From: Streptomyces formicae
Lineage (GTDB): Bacteria > Actinomycetota > Actinomycetes > Streptomycetales > Streptomycetaceae
Direction of reading: 5' to 3'
NCBI RefSeq assembly: GCF_002556545.1
Contig: NZ_CP022685.1
Location: 5,868,001 to 5,932,000, forward strand
DNA length: 64,000 bases
A program made the position numbers and the translations under genes. Positions 1 through 6,669 of this stretch are shown here, one piece after another (within the stretch, counting starts at the first letter, position 1; each line of letters opens with the position of its first letter). A model generated the notes under the pieces. That model did no database searches. It worked only from the letters and a program-made list of their open reading frames with translations, and had not been told where the DNA came from.

Positions 1-147
1 GCGCTGCGCCTCGGGCAGGGGCTCGACCTGCGTGCGGGGCTCGAGGTGGAGGACGCGGCGTGGCGCGACGTGGCGTTCTCGGGGGACCGGGTGGAGGGTG
101 TCGCCGCGTTCAACGAGAAGCGGAAGCCGGAGTGGCCCGGGGAGTAG
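1..147 (+). CDS. Enoyl-CoA hydratase/isomerase family protein, C-terminal end (partial)
   Basis: The first 48 codons of the window form the end of an open frame that stops with TAG at 145-147. The C-terminus contains the run VAAFNEKRKPEWPG. That pattern (a GxxAFxEKRxPxxxG tail) is characteristic of crotonase-superfamily enoyl-CoA hydratases, where it forms the last helix. The catalytic part lies upstream of the window, so substrate and pathway cannot be judged. Short-chain acyl-CoA beta-oxidation is the usual role of the family. No start can be assigned. Confidence 0.75.
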   Translation, partial: ALRLGQGLDLRAGLEVEDAAWRDVAFSGDRVEGVAAFNEKRKPEWPGE

Positions 148-151
148 GGGC

Positions 152-195
152 CTGGCTGGCCTGGCCTGGTCTGGTCTGGTCTGGCCTGGCCTGGC
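152..195. repeat. Pentanucleotide microsatellite (CTGGY)n
   Basis: Eight consecutive CTGGC or CTGGT units follow a partial CTGG, directly downstream of the hydratase stop and 51 bases before the putative promoter of the GGDEF gene. Simple repeats this regular are uncommon in Streptomyces intergenic DNA. It may be a site of length variation by slipped-strand replication. Confidence 0.85.
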
Positions 196-246
196 TCAGG
201 CGTTCTTTGGGTTATGTCCCGAAGTTCCTAAATGCCGTAAACCTTC

Positions 247-252
247 TAGCCT
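247..252 (+). promoter_or_regulatory. Putative -10 hexamer of a leaderless promoter (GGDEF gene)
   Basis: TAGCCT lies six bases before the ATG at 259, and no Shine-Dalgarno sequence is present between them. This matches the TANNNT-N6-8-start arrangement of leaderless actinobacterial transcripts. Confidence 0.5.
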
Positions 253-258
253 GGGGTC

Positions 259-1455
259 ATGGGTGAGGATGTCCGGCTGCGGGCCGTGGTGGAGTTGGCG
301 CAGGGGATGGCCGCGGCGCACGCTCCGCGTGAGTCCTGGCGCGCGGCCGCCCTCGGTGCCTGCCGCGCGCTGAACGGGAGCTTCGCCGCGCTCTCCGTGT
401 GGGAGCGCGATCTGGGGCGGCTGCGGGTGCTCGTGAACGTGGGCGAACGGGCCGAGGGCGAGGAGGAGTTCCCCGAGCGGGAGTCCTACCCCGTCAACCA
501 GTTCCCGGAGATCGCCGAGTTCCTGCACGAACGCTGGGCCGGTGGCGGTGAGCCGCACGCCTGGGTCGAGACCGCCGAGGGGCCCGCGGGCGGCAGGGCC
601 GCGGGCTACTGCCACGAGCGCGTCACCGCGCTGCGGCGGCGCGGGCGCGGCTGCTGTGTGGTCGCGCCGATCGTGCTGCACGGGCGGGCGTGGGGCGAGC
701 TGTACGTGGCGCGGCCGGTGGGCGCGCCCGTCTTCGACCGGGCCGACGCCGACTTCGCCACGGTCCTCGCGGCGGTCGTCGCCGCCGGGATCGCCCAGAC
801 CGAACGCCTCGAGGAGGCGCGGCGGCTCGCCTTCACCGACGCGCTCACCGGGCTCGCCAATCGGCGCGCGGTCGATCTGCGGCTCGACGAGGCGGTGGAG
901 CGGCACCGGGTCGACGGCGTCGTGGTGAGCCTCGTCGTCTGCGACGTGAACGGGCTCAAGCGGGTCAATGACACCCGGGGACATGCCGTCGGCGACCGCC
1001 TTCTCGAGCGGTTCGGGTCGGTCCTCTCCGTCTGCGGCGCAATGCTCCCGGGGGCACTCGCGGCGCGGCTCGGCGGGGACGAGTTCTGTCTGCTCTCGGT
1101 GGGGCCCGGGGCTGATGAGGTGGTGCGGGTGGCCGAGGAACTCTGCGTACGGGCGGGGGAGTTGGAGCTCGGCGACGGGGTCGCCTGCGGGGTCGCGTCG
1201 ACCGGTGACCCGATCGGGGCGGTGCGTTCGGGTCGCCGGCTGTTCCGGCTCGCGGACGCGGCGCAGTACCGGGCGAAGGCTGCGCGGGCGGTGAAGCCGG
1301 TGGTGGCGGGGCGGGGTGGGGGTGAGGAGGGTGATGATCCGGTGGTTCGGCTGGCTGACGCGCCGTCCGGGGAGGGCGGGGCGGAGGTGGGGGAGCGGCG
1401 GAGGTTTCGGGGGCGGGAGCCGCGGGGGGCTCGGGGGGCGCGGGGCTCGTCGTGA
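259..1455 (+). CDS. GAF-GGDEF diguanylate cyclase (CdgE-like)
   Basis: A 398-residue protein predicted to make the second messenger c-di-GMP, which in Streptomyces controls development through BldD. Residues about 15-180 look like a GAF sensory domain. A typical entry motif FTDALTGLANRR (192-203) opens the GGDEF domain, and the active-site motif is an intact GGDEF at 272-276, so cyclase activity is expected. The RxxD inhibitory site is not seen at its usual place upstream of GGDEF, so product feedback may be absent. No transmembrane segment is visible, so it is probably cytoplasmic. The last residues (REPRGARGARGSS) are encoded by a 44-bp tandem repeat and are probably not conserved. It resembles the GAF-GGDEF protein CdgE that I recall beside hutH in S. 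coelicolor; that orthology is inferred. Confidence 0.88.
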   Translation: MGEDVRLRAVVELAQGMAAAHAPRESWRAAALGACRALNGSFAALSVWERDLGRLRVLVNVGERAEGEEEFPERESYPVNQFPEIAEFLHERWAGGGEPHAWVETAEGPAGGRAAGYCHERVTALRRRGRGCCVVAPIVLHGRAWGELYVARPVGAPVFDRADADFATVLAAVVAAGIAQTERLEEARRLAFTDALTGLANRRAVDLRLDEAVERHRVDGVVVSLVVCDVNGLKRVNDTRGHAVGDRLLERFGSVLSVCGAMLPGALAARLGGDEFCLLSVGPGADEVVRVAEELCVRAGELELGDGVACGVASTGDPIGAVRSGRRLFRLADAAQYRAKAARAVKPVVAGRGGGEEGDDPVVRLADAPSGEGGAEVGERRRFRGREPRGARGARGSS

Positions 1456-1507
1456 GGGCGGGGCCGCGGGGGGCTCGGGGGGCGCGGGGCTCGTCGTGAG
1501 GGCGGGG
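1420..1507. repeat. Two tandem 44-bp units overlapping the 3' end of the GGDEF gene
   Basis: The unit begins CCGCGGGGGGCTCGGGGGGC at 1420, recurs at 1464, and its first bases reappear at 1508 at the edge of the longer dispersed repeat. The first copy contains the last codons and the TGA of the GGDEF gene. A second, non-coding copy follows, so the gene end appears to have been duplicated or built from repeat DNA. Confidence 0.9.
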
Positions 1508-1808
1508 CCGCGGGGGTATGTGCGTACTCGCCGTCCCAGATGACCGCTACCGGGCTTGCTTCCTTGCCTCGGTCTTCTTATGTGCTCCGTGCGCACATAC
1601 CCCCACGTCCCCTCGGCCGCGCTCGCGGCTGCGGCCCGGCGGGGGCGGGCCCCTTCAGGGGCGCGGGGAACTGCGCGAACCCCCGTGTGCCGCCGCACTG
1701 GACGTGGGGATGATGCCGCCATTGCCCCCACCCACCCACGCGCGGTGGCCCCTTCAGGGGCGCGGGGAACTGCGCAAAACCCCGTGTGACACCGCACCGG
1801 ACGTGGGG
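1502..1808 (+). repeat. Composite dispersed repeat, copy A
   Basis: This 307-bp non-coding block is almost the same as 25561-25869. It has two parts. The first is an inverted repeat with perfect 13-bp arms (1512-1524 and 1592-1604; left arm GGGGGTATGTGCG) around a 67-base loop. The second is two direct copies of a 62-bp subunit (1648-1709 and 1747-1808), each starting GGCCCCTTCAGGGGCGCGGG and ending GGACGTGGGG, with a small CCCCTTCAGGGG hairpin at the head. It fills most of the 479-base gap between the GGDEF gene and hutH. No open frame with Streptomyces codon usage is visible. It could be a non-autonomous mobile element, an RNA element or a repetitive extragenic palindrome. Confidence 0.92.
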
Positions 1809-1898
1809 TCGCAGCCGTCGTGGGAACCCCGGAGCCGAGAGGCAGGGACCGGGGCGTAGGGGGTTGCCGTCAAGGAGTAAGCCCGTGCGGATCCACCC

Positions 1899-1934
1899 GT
1901 GACACTCGGCGATTCAGTCCGTACGCTGCTGAAT
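1899..1934 (+). promoter_or_regulatory. hutH promoter with overlapping operator-like inverted repeat
   Basis: GTGACA (1899-1904) and TACGCT (1922-1927) are spaced by 17 bases, and the hexamer ends seven bases before the hutH ATG, so the transcript is probably leaderless. An inverted repeat, ATTCAG (1912-1917) and CTGAAT (1929-1934), brackets the -10 box and the expected start point. A protein bound there would block transcription, which fits substrate-inducible histidine catabolism. The binding protein is unknown. Confidence 0.55.
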
Positions 1935-3488
1935 ATGGATATGCACAGCGTGGGCACTGTGGCCCTTGGGACGTCCGGAACGAGCGCCGAGGACGTCATC
2001 GCCGTCGCGCGGGGCAACGCGCGGATCGAACTGACCGCCGAGGCGCGCACCGCCCTCGCCGCGTCCCGCGAGATCGTCGACGCGCTCGCGGCCAAGCCGG
2101 AACCCGTGTACGGCGTCTCCACCGGCTTCGGCGCCCTCGCCAGCCGGCACATCGGACCCGACCTCCGCGCCCAGCTGCAGCGCAACATCGTCCGTTCGCA
2201 CGCGGCGGGCATGGGCCCCCGCGTGGAGCGCGAAGTGGTCCGCGCGCTGATGTTCCTGCGACTGAAGACCGTCTGCTCGGGCCACACGGGCGTACGCCCC
2301 GAGGTCGCGCAGACCATGGCCGACGTCCTGAACGCGGGCATCACCCCGGTCGTCCACGAGTACGGCTCGCTCGGCTGCTCCGGCGACCTCGCGCCGCTCA
2401 GCCACTGCGCGCTGACGCTGATGGGCGAGGGCGACGCGGAGGGTCCTGACGGGGAGGTGCGGCCCGCCGGCGAGCTGCTCGCCGCGCACGGCATCACGCC
2501 CGTCGAACTGCGCGAGAAGGAAGGGCTCGCCCTCCTCAACGGCACGGACGGCATGCTCGGCATGCTGGTGATGGCCCTCGCCGACCTGGACCTGCTCTAC
2601 AAGTCCGCCGATGTCACCGCCGCCCTGACCCTTGAGGCACTGCTCGGTACGGAGAAGGTCCTCGCCCCCGAGCTGCACGCCATCCGCCCGCACCCGGGAC
2701 AGGCCGCGTCCGCCGCCAACATGCTTGCCGTGCTTGCCGGTTCGGGCCTCACCGGGCACCACCAGGACGACGCGCCGCGCGTGCAGGACGCCTACTCGGT
2801 GCGCTGTGCGCCGCAGGTCGCGGGCGCGGGCCGGGACACGATGGCGCACGCGCGCACGGTCGCCGAGCGCGAGCTGGCCGCCGCCGTCGACAACCCGGTC
2901 GTGCTGCCCGACGGCCGCGTCGAGTCCAACGGCAACTTCCACGGCGCCCCCGTCGCGTACGTCCTCGACTTCCTCGCGATCGCCGCCGCCGACCTCGGCT
3001 CGATCGCCGAGCGCCGCACCGACCGGCTGCTCGACAAGAACCGTTCGCACGGGCTTCCGCCGTTCCTCGCCGATGACGCGGGCGTCGACTCGGGGCTCAT
3101 GATCGCCCAGTACACACAGGCCGCCCTGGTGAGCGAGATGAAGCGGCTCGCCGTGCCCGCCTCCGCCGATTCCATCCCGTCCTCCGCGATGCAGGAGGAC
3201 CACGTCTCCATGGGCTGGTCCGCGGCCCGCAAGCTGCGCACCGCGGTCGACAACCTGACTCGCATCGTCGCCGTCGAGCTGTACGCCGCGACGCGCGCCG
3301 TCGAGCTCCGCGCGGGTCTCACGCCCGCCCCCGCGACCCAGGCCGTCATCGAGGCCATCCGCAAGGCCGGTGTCGAGGGGCCCGGGCCCGACCGGTTCCT
3401 CGCTCCCGATCTGGCCGCGGCGGAATCGTTCGTGCGGACCGGTGCCCTGGTGGCGGCGGTCGAGCCCGTCACGGGGCCGCTGAGCTAG
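1935..3488 (+). CDS. hutH: Histidine ammonia-lyase
   Basis: This 517-residue enzyme deaminates L-histidine to urocanate, the first step of histidine use. The cofactor MIO forms from a Xaa-Ser-Gly triad; here it is Cys148-Ser149-Gly150 inside GSLGCSGDLAPLSH, the Cys variant also known from Streptomyces histidases. Other visible family blocks are VYGVSTGFG (58-66, with the catalytic Tyr), NGTDGMLGML, ESNGNFHG and MQEDHVSMGW. Length matches the family (about 510). The ATG at 1935 is chosen because homologues begin near MDMH and because a -10 hexamer sits seven bases upstream. An upstream GTG at 1899 overlaps the -35 box and is unlikely. No other hut gene is adjacent, so the pathway is scattered, as is usual in Streptomyces. 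Confidence 0.97.
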   Translation: MDMHSVGTVALGTSGTSAEDVIAVARGNARIELTAEARTALAASREIVDALAAKPEPVYGVSTGFGALASRHIGPDLRAQLQRNIVRSHAAGMGPRVEREVVRALMFLRLKTVCSGHTGVRPEVAQTMADVLNAGITPVVHEYGSLGCSGDLAPLSHCALTLMGEGDAEGPDGEVRPAGELLAAHGITPVELREKEGLALLNGTDGMLGMLVMALADLDLLYKSADVTAALTLEALLGTEKVLAPELHAIRPHPGQAASAANMLAVLAGSGLTGHHQDDAPRVQDAYSVRCAPQVAGAGRDTMAHARTVAERELAAAVDNPVVLPDGRVESNGNFHGAPVAYVLDFLAIAAADLGSIAERRTDRLLDKNRSHGLPPFLADDAGVDSGLMIAQYTQAALVSEMKRLAVPASADSIPSSAMQEDHVSMGWSAARKLRTAVDNLTRIVAVELYAATRAVELRAGLTPAPATQAVIEAIRKAGVEGPGPDRFLAPDLAAAESFVRTGALVAAVEPVTGPLS

Positions 3489-3504
3489 GGCCGGACAGGC
3501 CCTA
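3486..3504. terminator. Short convergent hairpin built on both stop codons
   Basis: TAGGGCC (3486-3492) pairs with GGCCCTA (3498-3504) around GGACA. The TAG ending hutH and the TAG ending the minus-strand ATPase gene form the two ends of the stem. It is a compact candidate bidirectional terminator. Confidence 0.5.
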
Positions 3505-4101
3505 CGCGGTCGCCTCTCGTACGCGGGACGCGAGTGTGGGCCAGGGGCGGGCGTCCACCACGGGCAGCCCGTGCTCCCTGGCCTGCTCCGCCAGCCGGCG
3601 GGAGTACGCCGCGCTCACCCGCGCCCGTTCCGACTGGCGCCCCGCGGCGGGCTCCCGCGCCGCGTAGTTGGCGGCGATCTGACCGGCGTCGCCCTCGTGC
3701 AGGAACACGGCCCGCACCCGGCGGCCCGCCGCCGCGCCCTCCCGGACGGCCCGCGCCGCCGCGGCCGGGGTGAGGTAGTCGCCCTCGATCACGGCGGGCA
3801 CGTCGACGGTGAGCCGGTTGCGTACGACGCCGAGGGCGGCGGGTTCGAGCGCGCGGGCGGTGGCGAGCTGGAGTGCGAGCACGCGGTCCTCCGGCAGCTC
3901 CGCGTCGACTTCCTCGTACGCGTCGAAGAGGTGGAGACCTGGGTGCTGCTCCGGTGTCGTGATCGCCCGCACCGCCTCCACCACGTCGTCGAACTCCACC
4001 ACGAACGCCTTGTGCTCGTCGGCGAGGCGGGCCGCGAGCTGACTCTTTCCGATGCCGGACGCGCCGCCGAGCAGCAGGACGTCCCAGGGGGTCTCTGTCA
4101 C
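3502..4101 (-). CDS. P-loop ATPase/kinase-like protein coupled to the permease
   Basis: A 199-residue protein with a Walker A motif GGASGIGKS near its N-terminus (about residues 12-20), followed by EFDDVVEAV and a region like 2-phosphoglycerate kinase or small-molecule kinase folds (VIEGDYLTP). The substrate is unknown. The GTG start at 4099-4101 overlaps the TGA of the upstream permease gene (GTGA), which implies translational coupling, so the pair probably works together or shares regulation. The same frame is open further upstream, but that part antisense-reads the permease tail and is rejected. Regulatory or metabolic roles are both possible. Confidence 0.72.
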   Translation of the reverse strand: MTETPWDVLLLGGASGIGKSQLAARLADEHKAFVVEFDDVVEAVRAITTPEQHPGLHLFDAYEEVDAELPEDRVLALQLATARALEPAALGVVRNRLTVDVPAVIEGDYLTPAAAARAVREGAAAGRRVRAVFLHEGDAGQIAANYAAREPAAGRQSERARVSAAYSRRLAEQAREHGLPVVDARPWPTLASRVREATA

Positions 4102-5687
4102 GGGGTGACGGTATCCGTCCGGTCCGGCGAGCCGTCTTCCGGAGCTGCCGGAGCTGCCGGAGCCGTCGGAGCTGCCGAAGCTTCTGGAGGTGCCGGAGCT
4201 TCCGGAGTTGCCAGAATTGCCGGGGACTTGGGAGCTTTCGAAGACTCCAGGTACTCCTCCGAGATCTCCTTCGGGCCGAACGGCCACACCTTCTCGAAGC
4301 GCGCCCACAGCAGGAACGCCACGCACCCCAACCCCAGCCAGGCGAGCGACCATTCGATGGGATGCCGCCCCGGCGAGTTCTTGTCGGCGTATCCGTAGAT
4401 GACGAGCCAGCCGACCAGCGCGACCAGGCTCGGCACCGGGTAGAGCCACATGCGGTAGGGGCGGGGAAGGTCCGGCTGCCGTCTGCGCAGGACCGTCACC
4501 GCGGCGATCTGGGCCAGCGCCTGGACGATCACCATCACGGTGGTGAGGAGCTGGATGAGCGTGGCCAGGTCGGTGTGGCGGCCGATCATGAAGCCGACGG
4601 CGCACACCACGCCCATCGTGGCGAGACCGAGCGTCGGGAAGCGGTGCCGGTGGTGCAGCTTGGCGTACGGCCTGAAGAAGACGCGGTCGCGCGCGGCGTC
4701 GTACGGCACCCGGGAGCCGCCGAGCAGTCCCGCGAAGACCGAGGCGAACGCGGTGACGAGGATCAGGACCGTGACGACGTCGGCCGCGCCCTTGCCCCAG
4801 GTCTCCTCAAGTACCGCCGACGCCACCGATGTTGAGGCGATGTCGTTCGGGTCGGTCATCCGGTGCCAGTCGATGACGCCGAGCGTGCCGATCTGGAGGA
4901 GCAGGTAGATCACCATGATGCCGAGGATCGAGAAGATGATGGCGCGGGGCAGGGTGCGGCCCGGGTTCTTGATCTCGGCGCCCATGTACGCGGCGGTGTT
5001 GTAGCCGAGATAGTCGTAGATGCCGATGGTCAGGCCCCCGGCGAAGCCGATCCAGAAGTGATTGCTCGTCAACTCCACGGCGTGCGCGGGGTAGGTGAAC
5101 GCCAGGTCCGGGCTGAAGTGCGTGGCCGCCGCGAGGATCACGGCCCCGACCGAGACGAGCATGACGACCCACATCACGGCGGTGATCCTGGCGATGTGTT
5201 CGATGCCGCGCCACAGGAGCGTGATCACCAGGGCGATGATGCCGAGCCCGACGAGGTCCCCGGTCGTCTGTCCCATGTCGGGCGCGAGATAGCCGAGGTA
5301 CTGGACGAGGCCGACGATCCCGGTCGACATGCCGATCGGGATGAACAGCATCGCCGTCCACACGAACAGGAACGGCATCAGGCGTCCCGTGCGGTACTGG
5401 AACGCCTGGCGCAGATAGACGTAACTCCCGCCGGATCCCGGCATGGCGGCGCCGAGTTCGGCCCAGATGAGCCCGTCGGCGAGCGCGAGCAGCGCGCCCG
5501 CGACGAAACCGATGACGGCCTGCGGCCCGCCGAACGCGGCGACCATCAGCGGGATCGTGACGAAGGGGCCGATCCCGCACATCTGGCTCATGTTGATGGC
5601 GGTGGCCTGGAAGGGGCCGACGCGGCGGACGAAGCCCCTGCCTTCGGAGCCGTTGCTGTCGGGGGCGGGCGGTGGGGCTCCGGACAC
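4098..5687 (-). CDS. APC-family amino acid permease
   Basis: A 529-residue integral membrane protein with about twelve hydrophobic segments. Early blocks include MCGIGPFVTIP and AMPGSGGSYVYLR, the latter typical of the amino acid-polyamine-organocation superfamily. The GTG at 5685-5687 is preferred because GGAGG lies four bases before it; an in-frame start at 5774 would add a low-complexity extension. The C-terminal tail (about 45 residues) is rich in Pro, Ala and Glu and is encoded by imperfect 9-bp repeats at about 4138-4230. It precedes the P-loop protein in a two-gene operon. The position opposite hutH suggests amino acid uptake, but the substrate cannot be read from sequence. Confidence 0.88.
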   Translation of the reverse strand: MSGAPPPAPDSNGSEGRGFVRRVGPFQATAINMSQMCGIGPFVTIPLMVAAFGGPQAVIGFVAGALLALADGLIWAELGAAMPGSGGSYVYLRQAFQYRTGRLMPFLFVWTAMLFIPIGMSTGIVGLVQYLGYLAPDMGQTTGDLVGLGIIALVITLLWRGIEHIARITAVMWVVMLVSVGAVILAAATHFSPDLAFTYPAHAVELTSNHFWIGFAGGLTIGIYDYLGYNTAAYMGAEIKNPGRTLPRAIIFSILGIMVIYLLLQIGTLGVIDWHRMTDPNDIASTSVASAVLEETWGKGAADVVTVLILVTAFASVFAGLLGGSRVPYDAARDRVFFRPYAKLHHRHRFPTLGLATMGVVCAVGFMIGRHTDLATLIQLLTTVMVIVQALAQIAAVTVLRRRQPDLPRPYRMWLYPVPSLVALVGWLVIYGYADKNSPGRHPIEWSLAWLGLGCVAFLLWARFEKVWPFGPKEISEEYLESSKAPKSPAILATPEAPAPPEASAAPTAPAAPAAPEDGSPDRTDTVTP

Positions 5688-5787
5688 GGATCCTCCAGGC
5701 CGCGGGAGAGGGGGCAGGGCCGGGGCGGACCTGTCGGCGCGCGACTGGGCGACATGGTTGAGGGGGTTGACCAACTACGTCAAGAGG

Positions 5788-6519
5788 TCAGAGGTCGTGC
5801 CGCTTCGCGACGGCGGCGGCGATGCCCTCGATCAGTACGTCGAGGGTGAACTCGAAGACCTCGTCGGGGAGTTCGGGGTGCGGGTGCTCGGCTGCCCTGC
5901 GGAGGTGGGGGAGGTCATCGGCGCCTTCGCGCAGCCAGGGCGGGGGCGTCTGTCGCAGGTCGGCGGGGTCGAGGTTCTCGGGCGGCCGGTCGTGCGGGCG
6001 GTCCTGGAACTCCACGAAGCCGACGACCTGGCGGATGGACTCCATACAGGCGAGGTAGGCGTCGCGGGGTGGCAGGCCCGTCCCCTCGATCCCGGTGAAG
6101 AAGCCGATGAGCGCGTCCACGTTCCGCAGCATCGCCGGGTGGCGGGCCATCGTGATGTTCTCGTTGAGCGCCAGCGTGGTCATGCCGGGGTGGCGGCGGT
6201 AGTGCGCGCGCAGGTCGCGGCAGTACGCGCGCAGGGTCTCGCGCCAGCGGTCCCGCGCGGGGTCGAGGGCCGGCGGCCGCCACTCGGACTGGAAGATCTC
6301 GGCGGCGACCGTGATCAAGTCCCGCCTGTCCTCGACGTAGTTGTAGAGCGCGCGCGGCGAGACGCCGAGCTCCGTCGCGAGCGCGCGCATGGTCAGCTCG
6401 GCCGGTCCGTGCCGCCCGAGGAAGTCGAGCGCGGCCTGCCCCACGGACTCGCGGGTGAGGGTGGCGCGGCCCTTGCGGTGGGTGGGGCGGCGCCTGGCCG
6501 GTGCGGGGTCGGTGCTCAT
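5788..6519 (-). CDS. TetR-family transcriptional regulator
   Basis: A 243-residue protein. The N-terminal helix-turn-helix (about residues 20-65) contains ELTMRALATELGVSPRALYNYV, the classic TetR recognition region. The C-terminal two thirds is an all-helical ligand and dimer domain resembling TetR_C families. The ATG at 6519 is chosen; TAACGT lies eight bases upstream, so translation may be leaderless. It diverges from the MFS exporter gene across 150 bp, the classic repressor-efflux arrangement, so it probably controls that gene and itself. Confidence 0.88.
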   Translation of the reverse strand: MSTDPAPARRRPTHRKGRATLTRESVGQAALDFLGRHGPAELTMRALATELGVSPRALYNYVEDRRDLITVAAEIFQSEWRPPALDPARDRWRETLRAYCRDLRAHYRRHPGMTTLALNENITMARHPAMLRNVDALIGFFTGIEGTGLPPRDAYLACMESIRQVVGFVEFQDRPHDRPPENLDPADLRQTPPPWLREGADDLPHLRRAAEHPHPELPDEVFEFTLDVLIEGIAAAVAKRHDL

Positions 6520-6527
6520 CGGCGACG

Positions 6528-6533
6528 ACGTTA
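6528..6533 (-). promoter_or_regulatory. Putative leaderless -10 hexamer (TetR gene)
   Basis: TAACGT on the minus strand lies eight bases before the TetR ATG and no ribosome binding site intervenes. Confidence 0.4.
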
Positions 6534-6629
6534 GCAAGGGCGGAGGAGGGCGGTGCCGTCTCTTGTCCGCTCCCGTCACGCTTCAATTTCACACATGTTG
6601 ACTTTAAGGGGGGTGGTCGGCAGGGTGAT

Positions 6630-6648
6630 CCAAGTAAGGCTGGCCTAA
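6630..6648. promoter_or_regulatory. Putative iron box (DmdR/IdeR-type operator)
   Basis: CCAAGTAAGGCTGGCCTAA matches 13 of 19 positions of the recalled Streptomyces iron box TTAGGTTAGGCTCACCTAA, including the central AGGCT and right-hand CCTAA. It sits 21 bases before the MFS start, where a repressor would block transcription. This supports iron-dependent control of the exporter. The match is by eye only. Confidence 0.5.
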
Positions 6649-6669
6649 CTCCCCTTCCTGGAGCCGCTC

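Noticed and set aside
1885..1902. A five-codon leader ORF (Val-Arg-Ile-His-Pro) with an AAGGAG site upstream of hutH
   Set aside because: It was attractive as a histidine attenuator, but it overlaps the -35 element of the promoter inferred from GTGACA-N17-TACGCT, so it would not be in the hutH transcript. It would need to be reconsidered if the start site maps further upstream.
4190..4402. Plus-strand ORF beginning Met-Pro-Glu-Leu-Pro-Glu-Leu repeats
   Set aside because: It is the antisense reading of the 9-bp repeats in the permease tail and has no ribosome site.
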